Positions 16,309 through 25,020 of a stretch of 64,000 nt of DNA are shown here, piece by piece. The notes under the pieces were generated by a model. That model was not told the origin of the DNA. It ran no database searches and saw only the letters and a program-made list of their open reading frames with translations. The position numbers were made by a program, and so were the translations under genes. Location: the NCBI RefSeq assembly GCF_023740735.1, contig NZ_JAMRXH010000002.1, forward strand, positions 124,001-188,000. Reading direction: 5' to 3'. Position 1 is the first letter of the stretch. Each line of letters starts with the position of its first letter. Source of the stretch: Nocardia sp. CDC159. Its GTDB lineage: Bacteria; Actinomycetota; Actinomycetes; Mycobacteriales; Mycobacteriaceae.

Positions 16309-16404
16309 GGCGTGCGCACCCACTCCCCCGTAGGCATGCACACCTACTCTCCCGTGGGTGTGCACACCCACTCCCCCGTAGGCATGCACACTCATTTCCC
16401 CGCC
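16309..16404. repeat. four tandem copies of a 24-bp repeat
   Basis: Units start at 16309, 16333, 16357 and 16381; the consensus begins GGCATGCACACCCACTCC and ends CCCCGTA. Units 1-3 differ at few positions and the fourth decays at its 3' end. Each unit contains a short TGCACA/TGTGCA-like dyad. Period 24 keeps reading frame (octapeptide), but no supported gene covers it. Confidence 0.8.
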
Positions 16405-16421
16405 CGGACGGAGTCCGGGCG
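16401..16421. terminator. hairpin after the amino-acid permease gene
   Basis: Perfect 9-bp stem CGCCCGGAC/GTCCGGGCG with loop GGA, 10 bp beyond the minus-strand permease stop. No long U-tract on either side, so its terminator role is likely but not certain. Confidence 0.5.
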
Positions 16422-16431
16422 GGGCGTATTG

Positions 16432-17868
16432 CTAACTCACCGAGGTGGATTCGGCTGGGGGATGGTTGCCGCCTCGGGCGAGGAGGGAGTGGCGGCGGCT
16501 GTAGCCGAAGTAGATGACGAAGCCCAGGACGAACCAGGCGGCGAAGCGGAGCCAGGTGACCGGGTCGAGGTAGGAGATGAGCCAGAGGGAGAAGACTATG
16601 CCGATCAGGGGGATGAAGGGCATGAAGGGGGTGCGGAAGGTGCGGGGGAGGTCGGGCTGGCGGTAGCGGAGGACTATGACCGCGGCGCAGACGATTACGA
16701 AGGCCAGCAGGATGCCGATGTTGGTCAGTTCGGCCACCTGGGCGATGGGGAGCAGGCCCGCGAAGACGGCCGAGGCCACGCCGACGATCCAGGTGATGCG
16801 GGTGGGGACCTTGCGGACGGGGTGGGTCTTGGCGAACCACTGGGGCAGCAGGCCGTCGCGGCTCATCGAGTACCAGACGCGGGTCACGCCGAGCATGAAC
16901 GTGAACAGGACGGTCATGATGCCCACGATGGCGCCCGCCGCGATCAGGCTGCCGAGGCCGGACAGGCCGACGGCGGCGAAGGCCGAGGACAGGCCGCTCT
17001 CGGGGTTGATCTCGGTGTACTTCTGCATGCCGGTCAGGACCAGGCACACCAGGACGTACAGCACCATCGAGATGACCAGCGAGTAGATGATCGCCTTGGG
17101 CATATGGCGTTTGGCGTCCACCGACTCCTCCGCCGCGGTCGACATCGCGTCGTAGCCGAACACCGCGAAGAACACCGTCGAGGCGCCGGTCACCGCGCCG
17201 CCGAAGCCGAACGGGAAGTACGGAGAGTAGTTGCCGGACTTGATGTAGAAGGCGCCGACGACGATCACCACGAGGACGACGACGACCTTGATGCCGACCA
17301 CCACCGACTCGAAGCGCGCGGCCGCCTTGATGCCCATATTGAGCAGGAAGGCGATCAGCAGGCACAGCAGCGCCGCGAACAGGTCGATCTTGTGCCCGTC
17401 GCCGGTGCCGGGCGCGCCCATCATCCACACCGGCAGGTGAATGTTCAACTGCTCCAACAGGAATTCGATGTAGCCGGAGATGCCGATGGCCACCACCGCC
17501 ACGATCGCGGTGTACTCCAGCAGCAGATCCCAGCCGATGAACCAGCCGACCGGCTCACCGAGCACCACATAGCCGTAGGTGTAGGCCGACCCGGCCTTCG
17601 GGATCAGGCCCGCGAACTCGGCATAGGACATCGCGGCCGCGGCGCTCGCCACACCGGCGATGAGGAACGAGATCAACACGGCGGGACCGGCCGTACCGTG
17701 CGCGACCGCACCGGCGAGAGAGAAGATTCCGGCCCCGATGATGCCGCCGACGCCGATGGCGGTCAGCTGCCACAGACCGAGGGCCCGCTGCAGGCCGCTG
17801 CCCTCCTCCTCGACCAATTCGATGGGTTTGCGCCGGAAGAGATCGCGCATGACTGGACTAGCTGGCAT
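16432..17868 (-). CDS. APC-superfamily amino-acid permease (cationic amino-acid transporter type)
   Basis: 478 aa with 12 or more predicted membrane helices. The family signature GVGGIIGAGIFSLAG lies in helix 1 and the motif FGYDAMSTAAEESVD in the middle (the conserved Phe-Gly-Tyr-Asp...Glu-Glu of CAT permeases). The N-terminal cytoplasmic tail begins MPASPVMRDLFRRKP. ATG 17868 is chosen because AAGGAG stands 8 nt upstream; a frame back to 17922 exists but lacks support. It likely imports or exchanges basic or neutral amino acids. It is divergent from the GlxA-type regulator at 18099. Confidence 0.9.
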   Translation of the reverse strand: MPASPVMRDLFRRKPIELVEEEGSGLQRALGLWQLTAIGVGGIIGAGIFSLAGAVAHGTAGPAVLISFLIAGVASAAAAMSYAEFAGLIPKAGSAYTYGYVVLGEPVGWFIGWDLLLEYTAIVAVVAIGISGYIEFLLEQLNIHLPVWMMGAPGTGDGHKIDLFAALLCLLIAFLLNMGIKAAARFESVVVGIKVVVVLVVIVVGAFYIKSGNYSPYFPFGFGGAVTGASTVFFAVFGYDAMSTAAEESVDAKRHMPKAIIYSLVISMVLYVLVCLVLTGMQKYTEINPESGLSSAFAAVGLSGLGSLIAAGAIVGIMTVLFTFMLGVTRVWYSMSRDGLLPQWFAKTHPVRKVPTRITWIVGVASAVFAGLLPIAQVAELTNIGILLAFVIVCAAVIVLRYRQPDLPRTFRTPFMPFIPLIGIVFSLWLISYLDPVTWLRFAAWFVLGFVIYFGYSRRHSLLARGGNHPPAESTSVS

Positions 17869-18098
17869 GTCGGTTGCTCCTTGTACTCCTGATCGGGGCA
17901 GTGTAAATGTGAGCGCCAACACCCCGGTTGTCCAGGTCTATGAATGACGCGCGCCGATTTCATGCGAGAGAACAAACCGATAGTCGGATAGATGTGCTTT
18001 GTCCGAACTCACGCCCGGTTTCTTCCATCCGGTCGAATGGCAGAAAAGGTGGGTTGCACGTCATTGCGGACGTCCCCGCGAACATCGAGGATGAGTGC

Positions 18099-19055
18099 AT
18101 GACCCGGACCGTCCTGATCGTCCTGTTCGAGGGAGTACAGGGCCTCGACGTGATCGGACCGCTCGAGGTCTTCGCGGGCGCCGAACGCCACACCCCCGGG
18201 TCCTACGACATCCGCACGGCCTCCCTCGACGGCCGCCCGGTGCGCACCGTGAGCGGCCTGACGCTGACCCCCGACCAGCCGCTCGACGCGGCGGACACTC
18301 CGCATACCCTCGTCGTCCCCGGCGGCCAGGGCACCCGCGCACCCGACCCTCGGCTTATCGAATGGCTTGGCGCCCAACGCCCTGCACGCCTGATATCGGT
18401 GTGCACGGGCGCCTTCCTGCTCGCCGCGGCCGGTCGGCTCGACGGCCGCCGGGCCACCACGCACTGGGCCTGGTCCGAGCTCTTGACCGCGAAATACCCA
18501 CTGGTGCGGGTGGATCCGGAACCCATCTACGTGCGCGACGGCGACATCGCCACCTCGGCGGGCGTGACGGCCGGTATCGATCTGGCCCTGGCCCTGGTCG
18601 AGGAGGACCTCGGCCGCCGGGCCGCACTGGTCATCGCGCGCCAGCTGGTCGTATTCCTGCACCGCCCCGGCAACCAGGCGCAGTTCAGCGCCCAGCTGTC
18701 GGCGCAGACCGCCCGCCGCGACCCGCTGCGCGCGGTACAGCACTGGATCACCGAACATCCCGACGCCGATCTGACCGTCGAGGCGCTCGCGGCCCGGGCC
18801 CGCCTGTCGCCGCGCCAGTTCGCCCGCGCTTTCCGACACGAGACCGGGATGACGCCGGGCCGCTACGTCGATCGGGTACGGCTGGAACAGGCCCGGCGGC
18901 TGCTCGAGGACACCGGCGACGGCATCGCGGAGATCGCGCGGGCCTGCGGATACGGCACACCGGAGGCGATGCGGCGCGCCTTCGTCAAGGCGCTCGGCTC
19001 GGCCCCGGCCGAGTATCGGCGTCGTTTTCGTTCGCCGCGTTCCGAGGAAAGGTGA
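18099..19055 (+). CDS. GlxA-family AraC-type transcriptional regulator
   Basis: 318 aa. Residues 1-165 are a DJ-1/PfpI (class I amidotransferase-like) ligand domain with elbow cysteine in SVCTGAFLLAAAG. Residues about 215-315 carry the two AraC helix-turn-helix motifs (LTVEALAARARLSPRQFARAF and IAEIARACGYGTPEAMRRAF). ATG 18099 has GAGG 8 nt upstream. The regulator is followed after 3 bp by a stand-alone DJ-1/PfpI enzyme, so it probably regulates that gene or the divergent permease; its ligand is unknown. Confidence 0.9.
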   Translation: MTRTVLIVLFEGVQGLDVIGPLEVFAGAERHTPGSYDIRTASLDGRPVRTVSGLTLTPDQPLDAADTPHTLVVPGGQGTRAPDPRLIEWLGAQRPARLISVCTGAFLLAAAGRLDGRRATTHWAWSELLTAKYPLVRVDPEPIYVRDGDIATSAGVTAGIDLALALVEEDLGRRAALVIARQLVVFLHRPGNQAQFSAQLSAQTARRDPLRAVQHWITEHPDADLTVEALAARARLSPRQFARAFRHETGMTPGRYVDRVRLEQARRLLEDTGDGIAEIARACGYGTPEAMRRAFVKALGSAPAEYRRRFRSPRSEER

Positions 19056-19058
19056 TCC

Positions 19059-19703
19059 GTGCAGATCGCGATCGTGCTCTACGACCGCTTCACCGCGCTC
19101 GACGCGGTCGGCCCGTACGAGCTGTTGAGCCGAATACCCGAAGCCGACACGATTTTCGTCGCCGAGCAACCCGGACCGGTGCGCACCGACACCGGCAGCC
19201 TGGCGCTGGTCGCCGACCGCGGATTCGACGAGGTGCGGCGACCCGACATCGTCGTGGTCCCCGGCGGTCCCGGTCAAACCGAGCAGATGACCAATCCGCG
19301 CCTGCTGGACTGGCTGCGCCGAGTCGATTCCACCAGCACCTGGACGACCTCGGTGTGCACCGGATCGCTGCTGCTGGCCGCGGCCGGACTGCTGCACGGG
19401 CGCGGGGCGACCTCGCACTGGCTGGCCCTGGACGAATTGACCGAACTCGGCGCCCAGCCCACGAGCGACCGGGTGGTCATCGACGGCAAGTACGTGACCG
19501 CGGCGGGCGTCTCCTCCGGAATCGACATGGGCCTGACCCTGCTCGGCAGAATCGCCGGACACGAGCACGCGATGGCGATCCAGCTGCTGACCGAATACGA
19601 TCCGCAGCCGCCCTACGACGCCGGTTCCCCCGCCAAGGCCCCCGCCCAGATGGTCGAGAACCTCAGGGCCGGTGCGCGTTTCGCTAGGGCGTCTCGTAGC
19701 TGA
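19059..19703 (+). CDS. DJ-1/PfpI-family enzyme (isonitrile-hydratase-like)
   Basis: 214 aa single-domain DJ-1/PfpI protein. The nucleophile-elbow cysteine lies in SVCTGSLLLAAAGLL, with a nearby acidic residue in VGPYELL and SHWLALDEL downstream. This pattern fits the InhA (isonitrile hydratase) and related subgroup rather than chaperone DJ-1, but substrate identity is inferred only. GTG start with GAGGAAAGG upstream, 3 bp after the regulator, so one operon. Its 3' end overlaps the convergent FHA gene by 20 bp. Confidence 0.8.
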   Translation: MQIAIVLYDRFTALDAVGPYELLSRIPEADTIFVAEQPGPVRTDTGSLALVADRGFDEVRRPDIVVVPGGPGQTEQMTNPRLLDWLRRVDSTSTWTTSVCTGSLLLAAAGLLHGRGATSHWLALDELTELGAQPTSDRVVIDGKYVTAAGVSSGIDMGLTLLGRIAGHEHAMAIQLLTEYDPQPPYDAGSPAKAPAQMVENLRAGARFARASRS

Positions 19704-20328
19704 CGGTGATCGTGGTCCAGCCGCCGACGTGGATGCGCGCTCCGGCGGCCAGGGGCACGGGCGTATTCGGCGCAATGAGTTCGTCGGCGCCGTTCAGCGA
19801 GGTGCCGTTGGTCGAGCCGAGGTCGGTGACCGTGATGCCGTCCGGGGACACGTGCAGGCGGGCGTGGGCGCGGGAGACACCGATGTCCACCGGGGGAATG
19901 CCCAGGTCGATTTCGGGGTGCACACCCTGCGAGACACTGTGCTTGCCGATGAGGAAGTCGGTGCCGTGCAGGGGGATTCGTCGCGGCGGGTAGTAGGCGG
20001 GGAATTCGACGCGATCGGCGTCGGGGCCCTTGCGGTCGAGCACCCGCTGATAGAACTCGCGGTCGGCCACCACGGTCGCAACCCAGACCTGTTGCGCGGC
20101 AGCCTGTTCCGGCACCTCCGGCAGGGTCACCGTCTCGGCGACCCGTGCCGGTGCGGGCAGTGCCGAATCACGGCCGCACGCCTCGCAGAACCTTCCCGCG
20201 ATCGGCGCACCGCAGGCCGGGCATTCGGCCGCGGGCGGCACCGGCGCTGCCGCGGCGATCGCCGCCCCGCAGATATCGCAGTAATCCGACGCCGCCGACG
20301 GATGCCCCTCGGGACAGGTGACCATCAC
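19684..20328 (-). CDS. FHA-domain protein with two N-terminal zinc ribbons
   Basis: 214 aa. Residues 1-55 contain paired cysteine clusters (CPEGHPSAASDYCDICG and CPACGAPIAGRFCEACG), a double zinc-ribbon pattern. Residues about 115-205 form an FHA phosphothreonine-binding domain with the signature GVSRAHARL and STNGTSLNG. It is the last gene of the PknG-type operon, its start overlapping the VWA stop. FHA domains read phosphothreonine, so this is the likely reader or substrate of the operon kinase. It differs from GarA of mycobacteria, which lacks the ribbons. ATG 20328 or 20325 are both possible. Confidence 0.9.
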   Translation of the reverse strand: MMVTCPEGHPSAASDYCDICGAAIAAAAPVPPAAECPACGAPIAGRFCEACGRDSALPAPARVAETVTLPEVPEQAAAQQVWVATVVADREFYQRVLDRKGPDADRVEFPAYYPPRRIPLHGTDFLIGKHSVSQGVHPEIDLGIPPVDIGVSRAHARLHVSPDGITVTDLGSTNGTSLNGADELIAPNTPVPLAAGARIHVGGWTTITVSYETP

Positions 20329-21611
20329 GACTCCTTCCGCACCCGGGCGGTTTTCGTCGACCGGGCGTCCAGGGCGGCCTCGTCGAACGCGTCGACGGTG
20401 CGGCGCAGCTGCACCGTGCCGGTATGGTCGTCCACCTCGACCACCGTGCGCAAAAGCTTTGCGGTGTCGTCGTTCCCGGAGGCCGAGGCCAGATGCACCG
20501 CGCGCTGCAACATGGCCGTCGCGGTATCGAGATCACCCTGCTTGCGCGCCGCCAGTCCCTCCTGCACCGCCTGCGCCAGTTCGGCCTGGCCGGTGTAGTG
20601 CGCGACCCGGCGACTGATCCGCGCCGACAGTTCGGTGTCGGTGGTCCACACCGCCTTGACCAGTCCCTGCCCGACCACCTCGTCCCCCACCACCACGCTG
20701 ATGCGCGCCGCGAGCTTCTCCCGTCCGGCCGCCGCGGGCTCGACGCGGACCTGGACGTGGTAATCGCGCTCCTCGGCGCCCCAGGAGCCGAGCGCATACT
20801 CCCCCACCTGCGTCCCGGCCTCGACGCGCCGGTCGGTGAGATCGGAGATGGTGGGCGCGACCTGTTTGACGAAGCGGACGGCCGCGCCCACCGGGGTCCA
20901 AACCCGCAGCGCGAGATCGGGAATGGTCTTGGCCAGCGAGGTGCGCATCATGGCCTGGAAGTCGGCGGCCAGCTGCGCGCCCTCCTTGACCACATCCACC
21001 GAACCGTTCAGCGCCGTGGCGATGGCACGCAGTTCGGCGACCACGTAATCGCTGCCGACACCGCGGCAGTCGCAGGTGAACAGGCCCTGCGAGGTCGCGA
21101 TCTCCGCCGCGAGGTGTTCGGGCGACTCGTGCTCGTTCTTGCCGTCGGTCAGCAGGATCGCGTGCGCCATCGCGTGCGGATGCTGTTGGGCGATCTGGCG
21201 CGCCAGCCCCAGCCAGGTACCCATGGCGGTGCCGCCGTAGGGTCGCAGCTTGTCCAGCGCATGCTTTGCGGCCGTGCGGGATTCGCGGCTGGCCCGCTGC
21301 AGCGGCCCGCGTCGGGGGTAGACCACCTGCGCCTCGGAGGTGCCCTGCACGATCGCGAACAGCGTTCCGTCGGGCAGCTCGTCCAGCGCGGCGGCCGTGG
21401 CGCGGCGCGCGCCCGGGAACCGATCCCCCGCGCCCATCGAACCCGAGCAGTCAATGATGATGATCTCCAACCGCTCGGGCGGCGGTGCGGCGTCCGCGAA
21501 GTCGGCCCCCGCCGCCACGGTCACCACCGCGTCGACGGTATCCGCACCCTCGGCCAGATACGGATTCTGGTCGACGACGACCGAAATACCCTGTCCTTCT
21601 TGTGAGCTCAT
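20325..21611 (-). CDS. von Willebrand factor type A domain protein
   Basis: 428 aa. A VWA domain lies at about residues 45-220 with a MIDAS metal site: DCSGSMGAG (DxSxS), a Thr in GGTAMGTW and Asp in LLTDGKNE. The C-terminal half is beta-rich followed by a helical TPR-like segment (residues about 340-400). No signal peptide or membrane helix. VWA domains bind protein ligands through a divalent metal; in kinase/phosphatase operons they act as adaptors. Start ATG 21611 overlaps the phosphatase stop by 4 bp. Function in this operon is inferred from its place. Confidence 0.9.
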   Translation of the reverse strand: MSSQEGQGISVVVDQNPYLAEGADTVDAVVTVAAGADFADAAPPPERLEIIIIDCSGSMGAGDRFPGARRATAAALDELPDGTLFAIVQGTSEAQVVYPRRGPLQRASRESRTAAKHALDKLRPYGGTAMGTWLGLARQIAQQHPHAMAHAILLTDGKNEHESPEHLAAEIATSQGLFTCDCRGVGSDYVVAELRAIATALNGSVDVVKEGAQLAADFQAMMRTSLAKTIPDLALRVWTPVGAAVRFVKQVAPTISDLTDRRVEAGTQVGEYALGSWGAEERDYHVQVRVEPAAAGREKLAARISVVVGDEVVGQGLVKAVWTTDTELSARISRRVAHYTGQAELAQAVQEGLAARKQGDLDTATAMLQRAVHLASASGNDDTAKLLRTVVEVDDHTGTVQLRRTVDAFDEAALDARSTKTARVRKES

Positions 21612-22699
21612 TGCTGTACTCCTGACACCGGCGCGAGGGCGACGGTGATGTTGTCGGCGCCACCGCAGTGTATGGCGTAATCGACGAGGTTGCGGGCGGC
21701 CTTGGCGGGCGGGGCGGAGGTGGCTATCGCGGCCAGATCGGCGGGTTCGGACAGGTAGTTCCACAGGCCGTCGCTGCACAGCAGCAGCACACCCGGACCG
21801 TGGACCCGCAGGGTGTGCACGCGGGTGTCGGCGGCGGTGTGCTCGGAATCGGCGCCCAGCCAGCGGACCAGGGCGTGCGCGCGCGGATCGCGCATGGCGG
21901 CGACCTCGTCCATCGCACCGGCGTCGACGAGGGCCTGCGCCCAGGAGTCGTCGACGGTGAGCCGCCGCGACGGCTGGTCGGCGCGATCGCTCGGCGCGCG
22001 CAGCCAATAGGCGCGGCTGTCACCGACATTCGCGACCGTGATCTCGAATTCCCCATGGCCGCACGGTCGCAGCACCGCGGTGACGTAGGTGCACGACGGA
22101 CTGTGCCCGGCGGCGATGGACACCCCGCGCACCGCCTGGAAGGCCGCCTCCAGCCCCGCCATCACCGCATCCTCGGCCGTCCGATCGGCGGTGAGCGCGG
22201 CCAGGCAGGCGTCCAACCCGGCGCGCGCCGCGGCCCCGGAGGCGGCCTGTGGATCCTCCGAGGTGGATACGCCGTCGCAGACGGTGATCACGACGGCCGA
22301 TCCGGTGGTTTCGGCGGCGGCCGGATCCACCGCGCTCAGGGTGGAATCGTCCCCGCCCGGACGCGGTGCCGCCGCGGGCTCGTCCTCGACATCGCCGAGG
22401 ACCGCGGCCGCGACCGCATCCTCGTTGCGCGCGTGCACTTTTCCGCGATCGGTGACCAGATATACCGCGCCCAGATCGGCACTGCCGCGGTCCGGCGGCC
22501 GCCGCAGCTCGCCGCAGGCCGTGCAGTATCCATCGGGATCGAGCCGCCCCGCCCCGCAGGCCGCGCATCCGGCCGCGGGATCGATCGCGAGGTCGGGCAG
22601 GGCGGCCCGGCGGATGGCCAGCTCGCGCCCGCACTGCTCGCAGAAACGGTCGGTACTGCGGGTGCGGGCCCCACATCCGGGGCAGGTCGGCGCGCTCAC
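21608..22699 (-). CDS. PP2C-type Ser/Thr phosphatase with zinc-ribbon N-terminus
   Basis: 363 aa. Residues 1-65 hold two Cys-ribbon units (CPGCGARTRSTDRFCEQCG and CAACG...GYCTACG). Residues about 75-360 are a PP2C/PPM phosphatase with metal-binding motifs RNEDAV (Asp94), VCDGVSTSED (Asp142), GDSRAYW, CSDGLW and DNITVAL. It would remove phosphate from Ser/Thr, opposing the PknG-like kinase encoded just upstream. Start GTG 22699 overlaps the kinase stop (GTGA). PstP, the main mycobacterial phosphatase, is membrane-bound and lacks ribbons; this one is soluble. It is likely cotranslated with the kinase. Confidence 0.92.
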   Translation of the reverse strand: MSAPTCPGCGARTRSTDRFCEQCGRELAIRRAALPDLAIDPAAGCAACGAGRLDPDGYCTACGELRRPPDRGSADLGAVYLVTDRGKVHARNEDAVAAAVLGDVEDEPAAAPRPGGDDSTLSAVDPAAAETTGSAVVITVCDGVSTSEDPQAASGAAARAGLDACLAALTADRTAEDAVMAGLEAAFQAVRGVSIAAGHSPSCTYVTAVLRPCGHGEFEITVANVGDSRAYWLRAPSDRADQPSRRLTVDDSWAQALVDAGAMDEVAAMRDPRAHALVRWLGADSEHTAADTRVHTLRVHGPGVLLLCSDGLWNYLSEPADLAAIATSAPPAKAARNLVDYAIHCGGADNITVALAPVSGVQQ

Positions 22700-25020
22700 A
22701 GCGTGGACCTCGGGCGTACCGCATTGGCCCGCTCGACCAGTTCGATGCGCTCCCACATATCCTCGCTCTCCCGGGCCAGATCGCGGTAGCAGCGCTCGAG
22801 TCCGGCGCGCACACCCGTTTCGTCGAGGTCGCGGCCGAGCAGCGGATCGCGCCGCGCGGCCGTGTGCCCGGCCGCCAACCAGGCGAGCGCGACCCGCAAC
22901 AGCCGCAGCCGCACTTGGGCCGCACGACGTTTCGATTCGATGACCAGTCCCTCGATCCGGCCGCCGCATTCGCGCAGCAGCTCCTCGGTGATGTTCGCCG
23001 CAAGCGCCTCGGGGTCATCGGGTGCCCGATCCGAATCGTCCGCGCCGAGCATGACCTCCACGGCGGTCAGCCGGGCCTCGGTGTAGAGCGCCGAGGAGGG
23101 CTGGACCTGGTCGAGCGCCGCCACGGCACCGTCGCGCTCCCCGCCGAGGCGGCGCAGCCGCGCCAAGCCGAAGGCGGCACTGACATACCCGCGATCGGTG
23201 CGCCAGACGGTCTCGTAATACCCTGCGGCCCGCCGCCTCTCGGCATCCGGCTCCCCGCTGCCGGGCGCGGCCAGCTCGGCCGCCACCGCGAGCGCCAGCT
23301 TCGGTGCGGCCTCGCCCGGGAGCGCACCATACACCGACTCGAAATCGCTCGCGGCGGCGTCGTATTCGCCCGTCAGCAGGCGCGCCTGCCCCCGATACCA
23401 GGCCAGCCGCCAGTCCTCCCCCAGCGTCGGCGTCAGCTCATCGATGCGTCGCCGCGCCTGCGCCGCGTCGCCCATCTCCAGGGCCGCCCGCACCAGCCGC
23501 AGCGGAACCTCGACCGATTCGGCCTTTCCGGTGACCACCGCGCGCAGCCCCGCCTCGAACGCGGTCTCCAACTCCGCCACCGTGGTTCCGCCCGTGGTCG
23601 CCAGCAGCGCCGCACCGGAGTCGGCCGGATCCACCAGCGGCACCGGCAGCGCCGTGACGATCGCCCGCGCGTCCCGCGGTGGGCGCCCGCCCGCGCCGAA
23701 GACCGCGCGCGGCGGACCGAAGTTCACCGACGGCCCGGGCCGCGGGGTGTCGTCCTCGGCCGCGAGCACCTCGCGCAACACCCCGGTCAGCTGATCGGCC
23801 GCCTCCTCCGTCGAGGTGAACCGTGCCCGCGGGTCGGACTCGGTGGCGCGCAACAGGAATCGGTACAGCGACGCGTGCCGGGCCAGCAGCGGCTCGGTGT
23901 CCGGGCCGGGCAGTTCGGCGAAGTGCCCGTCGCGCTGCGGCACCGGCATCATCAGCACGGCCAGGGTCCGCCCGACGGTGTAGATCTCGCTGGCTACGGT
24001 CGGGCCGGTGTCGGCGATCTCGGGGGCCTGATATCCGGCCGTGCCGTAGATGGCGCCATGCTCGTCGTCCATCGCCATGACCGCGCCCAGATCGATCAGC
24101 TTCAACTGTTCGTCGGTCTGCATCACGTTGTCGGGCTTGAAATCACAGTAGGCCAGGCCCAGCGAATGCAGATAGCCCAGTGCCGGAAGCATTTCCAGCA
24201 CATAGGCGATCGCCTGGGCGGGCGGCAGATACGACCGCTCGGTGTCGCGGCGGCGGCGCAGCAGCTGTTTGAGCGAGACGCCGCCCACGTATTCCATGAC
24301 GAGGTAGTCGGTGCCGCCGTGCTCGACGAAATTGAAGATCTTGACGATATTCGGATGCTCGACCCGCGCCAGCGAGCGCCGCTCGGCGACGGCCGCGGCC
24401 ATGGCATCGCGATCGCCCGCATTGAGCAGGCCCTTGAGCACCACCCAGCGGTCGTCGACCTTGGTGTCGGTGGCCAGGTAGATCCAGCCCAGCCCGCCGT
24501 GTGCGATCGGGCCCGCCACCCGATACTGCCCGCCCACCAGATCTCCCCCGGTCAGCTTCGGGGAGAAGGAGAACCGCGTGCCGCAGTGCGGGCAGAAGCC
24601 CTCGGTGCGGCCGGGCGCCCCCTCGCGGGACCGGCCGACCGGGCGTTCGCAGGTGGAGCAGAAGCGCTTGTTCTCCGGCACCTGCGGGTCGGACAGGACC
24701 GCGGCGGCCGGATCTGTCCGCGCGACGCGCGGCACCTCGACCATGCCCGCCCCGAGCCGCCCCCGGCGCGAGCGGCCGGAGGTGGACCGGGTGCGCGCCG
24801 AGCGAGCGGTGGAGCGGCCGGTCGACGCGCTCTGCGTTGTGGCGGTGGCCGTTTCGGCACTCGGCGCGGTGCCGCAGGTGGCGCAGTATCCGTCGACGAT
24901 CGTCCCGCCGCAGCCCGGCTCCCGACAGTCGGTGCTGCCCGCCGCGGCGGGTGCGGTGCCGCAGATCTCGCAGTACCCGTCGACAATCGTTCCGCCACAG
25001 CCCGGTTCACCGCACGTCAT
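22696..25020 (-). CDS. pknG: PknG-like Ser/Thr protein kinase with rubredoxin and TPR domains
   Basis: 774 aa, near the 750 aa of M. tuberculosis PknG. Order: two almost identical Cys-ribbons (CGEPGCGGTIVDGYCEICG at 3-21, CREPGCGGTIVDGYCATCG at 32-50), a disordered Ser/Arg/Thr region (55-90), a rubredoxin-like pair CSTC/CPHC (121-146), the kinase domain (about 165-440), and a TPR domain (about 500-740). Lys196 (VVLKGLL), catalytic Asp293 in YCDFKPDN and DLG at 310-312 follow PknG, including the absence of HRD. PknG phosphorylates the FHA regulator GarA/OdhI to control 2-oxoglutarate metabolism. The N-terminal ribbon duplication is unlike mycobacterial PknG. Confidence 0.93.
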   Translation of the reverse strand: MTCGEPGCGGTIVDGYCEICGTAPAAAGSTDCREPGCGGTIVDGYCATCGTAPSAETATATTQSASTGRSTARSARTRSTSGRSRRGRLGAGMVEVPRVARTDPAAAVLSDPQVPENKRFCSTCERPVGRSREGAPGRTEGFCPHCGTRFSFSPKLTGGDLVGGQYRVAGPIAHGGLGWIYLATDTKVDDRWVVLKGLLNAGDRDAMAAAVAERRSLARVEHPNIVKIFNFVEHGGTDYLVMEYVGGVSLKQLLRRRRDTERSYLPPAQAIAYVLEMLPALGYLHSLGLAYCDFKPDNVMQTDEQLKLIDLGAVMAMDDEHGAIYGTAGYQAPEIADTGPTVASEIYTVGRTLAVLMMPVPQRDGHFAELPGPDTEPLLARHASLYRFLLRATESDPRARFTSTEEAADQLTGVLREVLAAEDDTPRPGPSVNFGPPRAVFGAGGRPPRDARAIVTALPVPLVDPADSGAALLATTGGTTVAELETAFEAGLRAVVTGKAESVEVPLRLVRAALEMGDAAQARRRIDELTPTLGEDWRLAWYRGQARLLTGEYDAAASDFESVYGALPGEAAPKLALAVAAELAAPGSGEPDAERRRAAGYYETVWRTDRGYVSAAFGLARLRRLGGERDGAVAALDQVQPSSALYTEARLTAVEVMLGADDSDRAPDDPEALAANITEELLRECGGRIEGLVIESKRRAAQVRLRLLRVALAWLAAGHTAARRDPLLGRDLDETGVRAGLERCYRDLARESEDMWERIELVERANAVRPRSTL

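Larger units (their letters stand above)
16091..16431. other. 341-bp intergenic region, no gene
   Basis: Region between the convergent EamA and permease genes. It holds two copies of a hairpin repeat, a four-copy 24-bp tandem repeat and a terminal hairpin, all listed separately. Short open frames here (for example a His/Gly octapeptide repeat on the minus strand) follow from the tandem repeat and lack ribosome-binding sites. Confidence 0.7.

Noticed and set aside
16153..16395. 80-codon minus-strand protein with His/Gly octapeptide repeats
   Set aside because: The frame arises from the 24-bp repeat; it lacks a Shine-Dalgarno and its remainder runs through the hairpin repeats.
16309..16404. 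CRISPR array
   Set aside because: Copies are adjacent without unique spacers, and no cas gene is present.
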